A stretch of 64,000 nucleotides of DNA. Source: Hericium rajendrae. Lineage: Eukaryota; Basidiomycota; Agaricomycetes; Russulales; Hericiaceae. A program made the position numbers and the translations under genes. The stretch lies in assembly GCA_033439255.1 (NCBI GenBank), contig CM065884.1, positions 2,728,001 through 2,792,000 of the forward strand. Direction: 5' to 3'. The notes below the pieces were generated by a model. The model did no database searches, was not told the origin of the DNA, and worked only from the letters and a program-made list of their open reading frames with translations. This document shows, piece by piece, positions 22,123 to 33,300 of this stretch (position 1 is the stretch's first letter; every line of letters begins with the position of its first letter).

Positions 22123-23013
22123 CTACATTATCATGACAAAGTATCTAAGGGTCCCGACTGAGCACACGCAGGTGGCTGTGCATGCGGGCACATCCGCGCG
22201 TTGGCGGGGCAGCGCAAGCACAAGAGTGTGTGCGGAGCAGAGCATCGGCGCACGGGCCATGGACAGGGTGGGGCGCGCAGGTCGTGTGGCGCCGGGCTGA
22301 GGCGGGCCCGTACGCAACGCAGGAAGCCCGCGCACGGGCGGTGCGGGGTATTCTGCACGAAGGCGGAGGTGCGGCACGTTGGCGTGGCACGTGGGGTGCT
22401 GGCGCGGTGGTGGCGGCATTGGCGCGGCAGTGACGGGTTGATAGGGTGCAGTGCGTGTTGGCGGGGTGCAGTGCACGTTGGCGAGGCACGGCGCGTGTTG
22501 GCGGGGCGCGGGGCATGTTGGCGGGGCACGGGGCGTGTTGGTGGGGCGCGGAGGGTGTTGGCGGGGTGCGGAGGGCGTTGGCGGGGTGTGCGGTGTGTTG
22601 GCAGGCGCGGGGCGTGTTGGCAGGGCACGGAGGGCGTTGGTGGGGTGTGAGGCGTGTTGGCGGGGTGCGTGGGATGCTGGCGCGGCGTCGGCGGTGTTGG
22701 CGGGGCGGTGGTGGGTTGATAGGGCGCGGGGGGCATTTGGTGGGGCACGGAGGGCATTGGCGGGACGCGGAGGGCGTTGGCGGGGCACAGGGTCCGTGCG
22801 CGAGGCACTGGTCTGCCCAGGGCCTGTGCACAACGCGGCGGGCTTGCGTGAGGGGCGGGGCCATGCGCGAGGCGTTGGGTTGTCGCGGACCCATGCACGA
22901 CATGCACAACATGTGCGCGTGCGTGCGCTGGCGTGCCAGTCCCAGTCGTGGCCAACGGGGCATGCACCGGTGGCCGCGGTTGTTGGAGGCGGAGCGTCGG
23001 GCGTTGGAGACAT
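22123..23013 (-). CDS. Repetitive Pro/Ala/Arg-rich ORF in E4 (296 aa), uncertain
   Basis: The longest minus-strand frame with an early ATG starts just downstream of the hairpin and would be read from the putative leftward promoter through the splice-like segment. It begins MSPTPDAPPPTTAATG and includes a Cys/His stretch (about residues 30-45). The centre (about residues 80-210) is built from degenerate units like PRQHPPRPANTPRAPP, matching the roughly 22-bp DNA tandem repeat. Two other minus-strand frames over the same DNA are also open, so openness reflects GC-rich composition. E3 and E5 have comparable but non-conserved frames. I recognise no family and doubt that it is translated. Confidence 0.2.
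   Translation of the reverse strand: MSPTPDAPPPTTAATGACPVGHDWDWHASARTRTCCACRAWVRDNPTPRAWPRPSRKPAALCTGPGQTSASRTDPVPRQRPPRPANALRAPPNAPRALSTHHRPANTADAAPASHAPRQHASHPTNALRALPTRPAPANTPHTPPTPSAPRQHPPRPTNTPRAPPTCPAPRQHAPCLANVHCTPPTRTAPYQPVTAAPMPPPPRQHPTCHANVPHLRLRAEYPAPPVRGLPALRTGPPQPGATRPARPTLSMARAPMLCSAHTLVLALPRQRADVPACTATCVCSVGTLRYFVMIM
22440..22800. repeat. GC-rich tandem repeat (about 20-23-bp unit) in E4
   Basis: Roughly 15-17 degenerate units of the form GTTGGCGGGGCGCGGNGNGT, G-rich on the + strand. E3 has a related but differently built repeat at about 4470-4740. Confidence 0.8.
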
Positions 23014-23113
23014 GGCGGTGAGGCGGTGAGGTTGGAGGGGGATTGAATGAAGCGGGAGGGACGGCGGTGGGAGGCGAAGGGGTGGGAGGGCACACGGGAG
23101 GGCAAGAGAAGTC

Positions 23114-23143
23114 GAGAGTATCGCTCATGCGAGCGATACTCTC
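23114..23143. repeat. Conserved hairpin of the CATCTG family (copy E4)
   Basis: GAGAGTATCGCTC and GAGCGATACTCTC, a 13-bp perfect stem with a 4-nt loop. Read on the minus strand it is preceded by GCTAACGCAG, branch-point and acceptor-like. Confidence 0.8.
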
Positions 23144-23312
23144 TGCGTTAGCACGGAAATACGAAATAGAAGTTTTTTTTTGCTCACCTTTTCCCTCTGC
23201 ATCCCGCTGACCTCCTCCGGTATTCGGTTCGATGGGGAAAAGAGAGAGGAGGGTGGAGAGGAGAGGAGGAAGGGGAGTGATGGTGGTAGGAAGACAAACT
23301 TCGAACGCGCGT

Positions 23313-23580
23313 TTCGGTGCTTCAGCTACCGAACGCGCGCGATTCGAATGTCGTCGAGCTTATTAAATCGAATCAAACAGAATAAATTCTGAAAAAAAGA
23401 CACACGCTATTATATACTCATAGGATACGATCGAATGAGCTACAATACTATTTAATACATTGTATGCTATGGGGCAGCACACTCGACTTAGTGAAATCTG
23501 CGAGTTAGTCTCTGTCACGGTACTCGGCAGCGCCCGGCCTGACCACATTTCGAGCTCCGCTCGCCACGTCTACATAAGGC
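23313..23580. promoter_or_regulatory. Putative bidirectional promoter core of E4
   Basis: TTCGGT/ACCGAA inverted repeat (23313-23333) and a TACATAAGG TATA-like box (near 23571) followed by a TCTTTCCTCTCAACC-type initiator region, in the same order and spacing as E3 and E5. The function is inferred. Confidence 0.35.
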
Positions 23581-26500
23581 CCATGCGATGCGCGACTCCT
23601 CTTTCCTCTCAACCACTACCATCTCTCGTTGTCTTCTCTCTTTGGCTGCCTCAATATATCTCTTAGTGGTTAGTTTGCTCATCTTTCTAATTGTCTCTTG
23701 GTACTAATGTATATGTCTTTTGTAGACTTTAATTTTCGCTTTTTATCATCATTGGAGTAAGTACTGTTATGATTGTTGTTGACTTATGCTGATGATGTGT
23801 CAATTTTGTAGTACTTTATTTTCGCTTTTTTAATACTTAGTAAGTCTTCTATTGTATGTCTGATTTAACTTACTGATGATTTTTATAGATTTATCTTATA
23901 TTACCTTTGTAGCTTAGTGTACTAGTGTAGTATTGTATTAGATTATTTTTTAATCAAATCTTTTAATCCTCTGATATTTGAGTGATCTGAGATATAATGA
24001 AGATCTTGAACCTGTAGAATTATTTAGATATTTTCAATATTTGTATAGTATGTTTTGAGTTGTATAGTGATCAGAGTTGTACATAGTTTAGATAGTAATC
24101 CTAATTGGCTAGACATAGTATAATAATAATCATAGAAGACATAACTGATATAGCTCTCATAGCTATGATAGCTATGCCTTATACTATGATAGCTATGATA
24201 GTTGTGCATAGCTATCCTGCCAAAGTACATAGCTTGTCATAGACAACCCTATAGCTATAAGAGTCTATCAACAAAAGAGGATTGCTATGAGTCTAGGAGT
24301 TCTATGTAAATCATATAGTATAATATAGCATTGGTATTTTTTTCAGATGATGTCCTTTATGCATCATCCATTGTGTTCATGCTTGTATCAATAAGCCAGA
24401 TTGATTCCCACAGATACTGGACTACTTTCCACAATGGCAAATGCCAGGTACACAGCCCAGCGGGACAAATCATCACCTGCGTGCTGTGAACAGACAATCT
24501 ATACAAGTTTGTGAGCCCCACCGATGCATGCACCGCTTTCGCCATAGCGAAGCAGGCTACTGATGCAGCGTCAGCCAATTCTGCTATCACCTTAGGAGAA
24601 CTCCACCGCAGGCTTGGCCACATGTCTGTCAGCACCGCAAAGACCCTTGTCCGCAAAGGCATGATCATCGGCATTGACTTAGCTGACGCATCAGCCGACA
24701 TGGAGCAATGCAAGCCATGCATTCGGTCCAAGATCACATGCATGCCATTCCCAAAGGAATGCACTCGACCCTGCGCTAGGGTATATGGTAAACTTGTATC
24801 ATCCAATCTATTTGGCCCATCCCATGTTGCATCAATCAAAGGGGAACATTATGCAATGACGCTTCTCGACGATGCAACATATGAGGTCATCATTACATTC
24901 CTCAAGCACAAGTCAGAAGCCTTGCAGAAATACATCAACTACATGAAATTCATTGCCGTGCAGCATGATGCAAAAGTAATCAAAACGTTTGGCTCTGACC
25001 ACGGAGGCGAATACACAGGTACCGACTTCCAGTGATTCCTCGCAGAGCAAGGAATGCGTCACGAACTCACTATGCATGACTCGTCCACACAGAACGGCAC
25101 AGCCGAGTGCTTCTTCCGCATGAGCGTCACACGCACCCTCGCAATGTTAATTGGATCTGGCCTGCCGACCTACCTTTGGACCTATGCAATGCATCATGCC
25201 GTATGGTTGTGGAACCGCACAGGTGGCCGTATCACCAGCAATAAAACACCCTTCGAGCGTGTCACTGGGGAGAAGCCCGATTTGGCAGACCTGAGAGAAT
25301 GGGGCTGCAGAGTGTGGGTGAGAGTGGAAAACCGCCGTAAACTTGAGCCGCATGCCGACAAAGGACGCTTCGTCGACTACAGCACCGAGAGCAAGGACCT
25401 CATTGTGTACTGGCCCCAACGCCGGACCACCATGGTTGAGCGAAACATCGTCTGGGACACGTCTGTGCTTGAACCTACTGCCAACGAGCCGCTGGACTGG
25501 CTGCTTGACTTATTTTCTGGCAGCACTGAGGATGAGCTGGCTGCCTTGGATGTAGGTGCCACAGTGCCGAGCCAAGGCTCGATGCCTGCTGATCACACCT
25601 ACGAGGGCCACCAGCCCATCGACCCAGTGCTCGCCATCGCACAGCACGACACCATGCATGCGTCTGCCCCGGCAGCACCCGCTGCACCAGACACGAATGC
25701 GAGTGTGCCTGCCACACCAGACACGAACATGAGCGCACCCGCCGCTGCACCCCAAGCACCCGCCACACTGCCTCGCACGCAGCGCATGCCTGTTGAACTG
25801 CCAAATGCACCTCGTGCGTGCTGCAACCTCCAGCTGTCGTGCTACTTACGCATGCTCGACGCTGGTGCTGGATCAACCACGGGGCTGCCATGCGCACCCG
25901 TGATCTCATGTGGGATGCAGCACATACATCACCCACTCAATTTCAATGCCCCAGGCAGTGAAGGCGAGGGCGATGATACAGCACTCTTCAGCGATGCCGT
26001 CTGGACCGAGGCTGATGAGGCAGATGGGGTGCTGGTGGAGATATCAGAGGAAGGCGTGGCAGTGGCGATGGCAGCTGAAGGAGGTGAAGGGGGTGAACTG
26101 CAGACCATGAGCGAAGCACAGGCATGCACGGAGTGGCCCCAATGGGAGGCCGCTATACAGGATGAGCTCGGGCGAATGGAAAAGATGGGGACTTGGCGAC
26201 TTACCGAATGACCACCCAACGCGAACTTGGTCGGAAGCAAATGGGTGTTCAAGATAAAGTGCGATGCCTCCAGTGCGATCAGCAAGTACAAGGCCTGCCT
26301 TGTGGTGCAGGGCTTCTCGCAGATCCCCAGGATCGACTTTACGGAAATGTTTGCCCCCGTCACCAAACTGTTGTCCCTCCGCATTATTGCCGCCCTCGTA
26401 GCGCGCTTCGATTGGAAGCTACATCAGATGGATGTCAAAAATGCTTACCTCAATGGAGACCTCAATGAAGAAATCTACATGAAGCAGCCCCCCGGCTTTG

Positions 26501-26975
26501 CTGTCCCTGGTGAAGAAACCAAAGTATGTCACCTATTCAAACCGATATATGGACTGAAGCAGGCTGGGTGATGCTGGTACAAGAAGCTCAGCACAGCTTT
26601 CCTCAATATGAGCTTCATGCGCTCATCCGTGGATCATTCCATCTTCTTTCGGCATGGGCCAAACAGCGAACTCACGATTGTCGCCATTTCTGTTGATGAT
26701 CTGGCAATTGCCACAAACTCGGTAGCCAAAATGACATGCATCAAAATGGCCTTCACCGAGCATTTTGAGATGACGGACCTCGGCGAAATAAACTGGCTCC
26801 TCGGCATCGAGATTCAACGTGACTGTGGGGGGTGCACTATATTGATGTCGCAACGCACGTACATCGACACCATACTGTCGCGCTTCAATCTCCAAGATGC
26901 GAGGCTGCTGACTATGCCCTTCGATCCATCATTCCCACTTACTGTCAGCCAATCACCATTGACGTCACGTGAATA

Positions 26976-27376
26976 CATCAGGAACCTTCAAAACTTTCTG
27001 ATGGACCCTGCAGAGTCTGATCAACTGCAAGACCTGATCCAGCTGCAGGCTCTAATTAGAGATCAATTTCTGATCAGAGCTTTTATATTTTGAAATCAAT
27101 AACTATTGACAGATATAGTAGTCATCCAACTCTAATCATTAGATGCAACAAAGTTTTCAATATCTAAAATTTATATAAATCTGATCAGTTCTGATCAGTC
27201 TGCGAGCATTCTGCATTGATACTTTTTTGAATCTTGAGGTCAAATATTCTGCAGCTAGCTGAGAGTAGCTGATGTTGTCTGAGAGTATCTGATGTGTCTG
27301 ATGCAACTGCTGCAGGTCATGCAGACACTGTCAGATGTCTCGCAGGTCAAACAGAAAGTTTTGAAGGTTCCTGATG
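26976..27376. mobile_element. CATCAGG-type TIR element in copia RT/RNase H (401 bp)
   Basis: Termini CATCAGGAACCTTCAAAACT and its complement, flanked by TA (26974-26975 and 27377-27378). Excision rejoins the copia frame from SREY to EDMRNVPYREA. It is about 97% identical to the copy at 27832, in the same orientation. Confidence 0.92.
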
Positions 27377-27831
27377 TACGAAGACATGAGGAATGTGCCC
27401 TACCGAGAAGCGATCAGATCTTTGATGTACACAGCACTCGGGACTCATCCCGACATCACGTACTCAGTTACCGCACTCTCACAGTTTATGCAGAACCTGG
27501 GCTGCGAGCACTGGGAGGCTGCAAAGTGCGTCATGCGCTACCTCAAGAGCACGAAGGAGGAATGGCTTACCTATGGGGATGCTGGCAAGATGAGCTTCGA
27601 AGGTTACACGGACGTGGACTGGGGATCGAACAATCACCGGCACTCAATCTTGGGATATGTGTTCCTGGTCGATGGAGGTGCCGTGTCATGGTCTGCCAAG
27701 AAGCAGTCCATCGTCGCGCTGTCAAGTACCGAAGCAGAGTATGTCGCCATGATACACACCACTAAGGAGGTACTATGGACGCACGCGTACCTTGGCGAGA
27801 TGCTAACCCCGTTCGACTTGCCGACAACACT

Positions 27832-28232
27832 CATCAGGAACCTTCAAAACTTTCTGATGGATCCTGCAGAGTCTGATCAACTGCAAGACCTGATCCAGCT
27901 GCAGGCTCTAATTAGAGGTCAATTTTTGATCAGAGATTTTATATTTTGAAGTCAATAACTATTGGCAGATATAGTAGTCATCCAACTCTAATCATTAGAT
28001 GCAACAAAGTTTTCAATATCTAAAATTTACATAAATCTGAGCAGTTCTGATCAGTCTGTGAGCATTCTGCATTGATACTTTTTTGAATCTTAAGGTCAAA
28101 TATTCTGCAGCTAGCTGAGAGTAGCTGATGTTGTCTGAGAGTATCTGATGTGTCTGATGCAACTGCTGCAGGTCATGCAGACACTGTCAGATGCCTTGCA
28201 GGTCAAACAGAAAGTTTTGAAGGTTCCTGATG
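27832..28232. mobile_element. CATCAGG-type TIR element in copia RNase H (401 bp)
   Basis: Same subfamily and length as the element at 26976, flanked by CT (27830-27831 and 28233-28234). Excision rejoins the frame from LPTTL to HADNQSA. Two near-identical copies 455 bp apart inside one gene suggest recent local transposition. Confidence 0.92.
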
Positions 28233-28476
28233 CTCCACGCTGACAATCAGTCAGCGATCACACTGGCCCAGGACAATATGTTCCATTCGCGAATGAAACA
28301 TATTGTGATCCAGTTCCATTTTATCTGCAACATGTTGGAGCGCGGTGAGCTCGACCTGGTCTACTGCCCCACGGTGAACATGGCCGCAGACGTACTCACG
28401 AAGCTGCTCAGCCAGCTGAAGATGGAGAAGATGAGGGAATTGATTGGGCTTAGGCTCAATGTGGTTTGAGAGGGTG

Positions 28477-28850
28477 TGTTATGTTTGGGTCAAATGCCTG
28501 TTCAGCTAAAGCACGATAAAGTGCCATTTCTCTCTTATCTTATCTAATGTGTCTGTGATTGATTAGATTACAGGTCTGGAGCCCCAGACCAATTACATAA
28601 CGTACTGTACAGTTCCCTCAGCCCCTTGCACTGGTGTTGTCAGTGTGGGACACAATCGGCTCCCCTCAGTGACTTATTTCAGGCACTGAGGTGAGCCATC
28701 AAGCTTCTTTAATTAACGGACGTTGTACTCATATACTGTACCTAGAATGCTGCATGTTTATTCTTAGGTACAGCCCGAATGATAATCAGTGACTTATTTC
28801 AGGCACTGAGAATGCTGCGCATTTATTCTTAGGTCCCCGATGTCTATAGC
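28477..28850 (+). repeat. Probable copia 3' LTR (partial or rearranged)
   Basis: Starts TGTTATGTTTGGG directly after a short purine tract (TGAGAGGGTG) behind the copia stop codon, the expected place for a 3' LTR. The distal part has a direct duplication: CAGTGACTTATTTCAGGCAC at about 28664 and 28786, and GAATGCTGC..TTTATTCTTAGG at about 28747 and 28810. No matching 5' LTR is in the window and the 3' boundary is not clear. Confidence 0.5.
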
Positions 28851-28854
28851 TTAA

Positions 28855-30299
28855 CACCACCACCTACACCCAGCCACTCCACTGCTTCCCACCATTGCTC
28901 CTCCTAGTATCGACTCCCCTCTCACATGCACCGAACCCCTCTTTGTACCAACAGGTATCATCTTCAATGCCATTACCAGGAAGTACTACACATACCGTTC
29001 CAACTCTCGATGCCTAGTCGTTGGCTGGAGACCAAACCTAGTAGAAGGAAGAGATCAGTGGTTTTGGCAGGCCAGTAGTGTTTTCATCACTGAACCTGAA
29101 CTCGCTCTCTCTCACCAAGTCCTAGAAGCATGCAAGCAAGAGCGAGTTGCCCAGCTTGCAGTCCTCTGTTCACCGCTACCCCCTCGCATCCCAACCCTGA
29201 TACCAGTCCCCTCACCCACTCCACCTGTCACCACTGTTACATCCACATCCACCGTCAACGTCAAACTGATCATCACCCCAGCTCCCCCTGTTCAGCCGAC
29301 CGACGACATGTCCAACCCTGAGATCAGCGTCAAACCTGCTCCCTTTAAGGGAGATCGTTCCAAGTCCAAGGAGTTCCAGCTGTGTATTCGCTTATTCCTT
29401 TGCACCAACTCTGTCCAGTATAAAGATGCTACCACCCAGATCTCCCTCTTCCTCAACCTCTGCCAGGGCCCTATTGCCGGCCAGTGGGCCACCCAGCGTG
29501 TCGAGGAGATCCTTGAGGATGACGACCTCGTGGCTGCAAATATATCTCCAGCCCATGTCCCTCGCTACGTCGACCTCGTTGCCCTTCGAACTTGCTTCAA
29601 TTTGGATTTCTCCCCCCTTGACGACTCCAAGGATGCCTCCCATGCCATCCAGACCCTCCAGATGGGTACACGCCTGGTAGTCGACTACATCACTGAGTTT
29701 GAGTCCTTCGCTCCTCGCACTGGCTACAATGATGTGGCCCTGATTGACTGGTTCCTGCATGGCCTCAACAGCACCCTGCAGGATGATTGCCAGCACAGCT
29801 ACCCCACACCCACCACCCTGGCTGAGTGAAAGGTGAGGGCCCGTGACAGGAATACTGCCTACCTCATGCGTGCCCGGTTCCAGAGTCCTCGCCCTACAAC
29901 TGAGTACACCCCGGTGAGCACTCGCTCCCCTCAGTCCACATCTACTGACCGATCCCGCACAGTTGCTGCTACAGGTGCCCAACTGCCCAAACTCTCGGAG
30001 CCTGACTGTGAGCACCTCAGGCATGAGGGCGGTTGCTTCCGCTGCTGCCAGAAGGGCCATGGCTTTTGCGACTGCCCCCTCAATGCTGACTCCAACCCCC
30101 GTGCCCCAATCCCTTGTGTCTGAGCACTAGAAACTGGCTCTGCCCCGGGAGTAGCTCCAGAAGATGCAGCCACTGCCCTCACTGTCCCCGTCATCAACAG
30201 GTCTATCGCTGACTTATCATCGCAGTTGAAGGACCTGAGCGAGGAAGAGAGGGAAGAGGCGAAGGCTGCATTAAAGGATATGGTTGAGGGTTTCTAAAG
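28855..30299 (+). pseudogene. Ty3/gypsy Gag with zinc knuckle, two premature stops
   Basis: The capsid-like region starts at 29308 (MSNPEISVKPAPFKGD), with WATQRVEEIL and YITEFESF segments. A CCHC zinc knuckle, CFRCCQKGHGFCDC (about 30033-30074), follows. The same frame is open without an ATG from 28855, adding about 150 residues upstream. In-frame TGA codons at 29827 and 30121 break it. The TAA at 30295-30297 is probably the true Gag end, and Pol continues in another frame from about 30321. Confidence 0.8.
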
Positions 30300-30320
30300 T
30301 GCCCCCCAGTCACATCATCC

Positions 30321-33300
30321 ATGGGTGGCAAGAAACATTTCTTTGATCCATCGAATCACTTCTCTGTACTATCTGACCCCTGTGAGCAATCATATCCATC
30401 ATCTTTGCACATGTCTGCTATCACACCCAACCGTCAGACACCGTCCATTACGCTCCAGGCCAAGATTATCACTGCCCCGATCAAGAAACAAATCGACACT
30501 GAGGCACTTCTCGATAGTGATGCAGAAGGCATCATTATGCACCCCGAGTTTGCCAAGAAACACCAGTTTCCCCTCAAGAAACTCCCTAAACCCTTTCCTG
30601 TTCGCAATGTGGACAACTCCAAAAACATCATGGGCTGGGTCTGCTATTCAGTCAACCAGAACATCCGCATTTATGCCAAGGACTCGATGTCCTTCCATGA
30701 GAAGACAGCTGAGTTCTATCTCATTGACATTGGTGACTACAACATTATCCTTGGGACCGATTGGTTACAGGAGCACAACCCTGAAATTGATTGGGTCTCT
30801 TGTCATGTGGACATGACTCGCTGCCCTCCCTCTTGCACTCTGAATAACCCCCCCGTCAAGAACCTGTCCACTCGCACTGAATGTCGCCAGTCAGCCCCTC
30901 GTCCACCAGTCCTCAGTGCTGCTGCTGTACTGCTCCCCCCACCTTGCCCTCCTCCATTGCTCCCACTACCCCTGCCATTTGTCGCTGCTCCACTTTCCAA
31001 ATACATGATCCCTGCTCGCCGAGTCCAAGGTGTCTGCCTTTGCTGCATCCACCTGTCCAAAGTCCCTGCACGTCTATTCACCAAGGATGATGACCCACGA
31101 CCTAACATCGATGACGACTGGGTTGAAGAGGGCCTTTGCCTAGCTGGTGTTCTCCCTGACTGGGACACACCACCTCTACCGGATGATGACCCCGACTACC
31201 AACACACTATCCGTATCCGTCGCTCTTTCACCAATGCTCAGAAACTGGCTGAGCGTGTGGCCACTCGTGTTGCAGAGAAGTCCTTTGCTGAGATGGTTCC
31301 CCCTCAGTATCAGGATTTCCAACCTGTCTTCAACGAGGAATCCTCCCATCGCCTCCCCGAATGTCGCCCTTGGGATCATGCCATTGATCTGAAAGATGAT
31401 TTTGAACCCCACTCCTGCAAGGTCTATCCCATGGCTCCTACTGAGCAGAAGGACCTCGATTCATTCCTTGATGACCAGGTCAAGAAAGGCTACATCCGTC
31501 CTTCTAAATCCCCTATGGCGAGTCCCTTCTTCTTTATCAAGAAAAAAGATGGAAAACTATGCCCTGTCCAGGACTATCGTACCCTCAACAAAGGCACCAT
31601 CAAGAATGAATATCCCCTGCCCCTCATCTCTGAACTCGTTGACAAGCTCAAGGGTGCCAAGGTCTTCTCCAAGATGGACGTTCGCTGGGGTTACAACAAT
31701 GTTCGCATCAAAGAAGGCGATGAATGGAAAGCCACCTTCAAGACCAACCGTGGTCTCTTTGAACCCCTGGTGATGTTCTTTGGCCTTACGAACTCCCCTG
31801 CCATGTTCCAAGGAATGATGAATGAACTTTTCAAGGATCTCATTGACACAGGCAAAGTCGTCATTTACATGGATGATATCCTCATTTTCACTGAAACCCT
31901 TGAAGAACATCACGACCTTGTGCGCAAGGTCCTCCAATGCCTCCAGGACAACGACCTTTTCCTCAAACCAGAGAAGTGCTCATTTGAGCAGTCCTCAGTT
32001 GAGTTCCTCAGTCTCATTGTCTCCCATAACATGCTCACCATGGACCCCGTCAAGGTTGCAGGCATCGCTGAGTGGCCTGCCCCACATAACGTCAAGGACG
32101 TCCAGTCCTTTGTCGGCTTTGGAAATTTCTATCGGCATTTCATCCAGGACTTCTCCAAAGTCGCCCGCCCCATGTTTGTCCTTACCAAGAAAGACCATCC
32201 TTGGGCCTGGTCTGCTGAATGTCAACATACCTTTGAGGCTCTTCAAGCTGTGTTCACCTCATCCCCAGTCCTTATCATGCCTGACCCATTCAAACCCTAC
32301 CTGGTTGAGGTCGATGCCTCAGACTATGCCACAGGAGGTATCCTATCCCAGCGCGGGGAGGACGAGCAATGGCACCCTGTTGCTTACATCTCCAAGGCCT
32401 TCACCGCCCCTGAATGCAACTACAACATCTATGACAAGGAACTCCTGGCCATCATCCGTGCCCTCGAAGCCTGGTGCCACTACCTGGAAGGTTCTCCCCA
32501 TACTGTGGAGATCTGGACCGACCATAAGAACCTGGAATACTTCAAGTCTGTCCAAAAGCTGAGTTGTCATCAGGCTCACTGGGCTCTCTTCCTCACTCAT
32601 TTCAACTTCACCTTGATCCACAAACCCGGTATTCATCACTGGCCAGATGCCATGTCAAGACGACTTGACCATAGAGAGGGGGTGGATGATGACAACTCAG
32701 ATTGTGTTCTCCTCGACCCCAAGTACTTCCAGATCCGTGCTACACGTCCAGCTGCTGTCAAGTCCATTGGCAATGCTGATCTTTGCCAACACATTCGCAA
32801 TGCCAAGACCAAGGACATTGAGGTCGTTCAAGCCCTTGATGTGATCCTGAACAACGGTCCTCGATCCCTCATCAAGAACCTCCAAGAATGAAACTACAAG
32901 GATGGTCTCATCCTCTTTCGTGGCAAAGTCTACATCCCTGCTGACAAGGACCTTCATCGGGACATTGTCAAGCTGCATCATGACACCCCCATGGCTGGTC
33001 ACCCAGGACACTACAAGACCTACGAGCTCCTCAGTCACAACTACTGGTGGCCCGGTATGTCTGTCTTTGTTCAGGATTATGTTGATGGCTGTGCTACCTG
33101 CCAGGCCACCAAGGTTCAAAATCACCACCCTCATGTTGAAACAATTCCCAATGCCATCCCTACCTGTCCTTTCCAAGACATTACCTCGGACTTCATCATC
33201 AAACTCCCAGAATGCCAAGGCTATGACTCCATCAATGTGATCATCAACCGTTTTACAAAGCACGTCTCCTTCACTCCTTGTAAAGAGACCATTATTAGTA

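Larger units (their letters stand above)
21835..24349 (+). mobile_element. CATCTG-family TIR element copy E4 (complete, 2515 bp) inside copia
   Basis: Begins CATCTGAAAAAAATAAAA and ends with TATTTTTTTCAGATG, flanked by AT (21833-21834 and 24350-24351). Removing it rejoins the copia frame at ITLSD/VLYAS. Contents in order: AT-rich left end, GC-rich repeat block (22145-23100), hairpin (23114), donor-like string, TTCGGT/ACCGAA inverted repeat (23313-23333), TATA-like region (about 23571), AT-rich right end with CTATGATAGC motifs. It is the most compact complete copy. Confidence 0.88.
21786..28469 (+). pseudogene. Ty1/copia retrotransposon polyprotein, 5'-truncated and interrupted
   Basis: Coding pieces are about 21786-21834, 24350-26975, 27377-27831 and 28233-28469. 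They carry the pre-integrase region (ITLSDVLYA; LHRRLGHM..CKPC), the integrase core (second Asp in GSDHGGEY, Glu in NGTAE), the reverse transcriptase (WVFKIK, MDVKNAYLNGDL, SVDDLAIA) and RNase H (YTDVDW, SSTEAEY, HADNQSA, ADVLTK). Gag, protease and the 5' LTR are missing. The first integrase Asp is Asn (24805-24807, in SSNLFGP). In-frame TGA codons lie at 24487, 25033, 26209 and 26569. Three insertions (21835, 26976, 27832) split it; each sits between 2-bp duplications and its removal restores frame. It is a dead element. Confidence 0.9.

Noticed and set aside
22440-22800. CRISPR-like array
   Set aside because: Units are contiguous and degenerate with no unique spacers, and the genome is eukaryotic.
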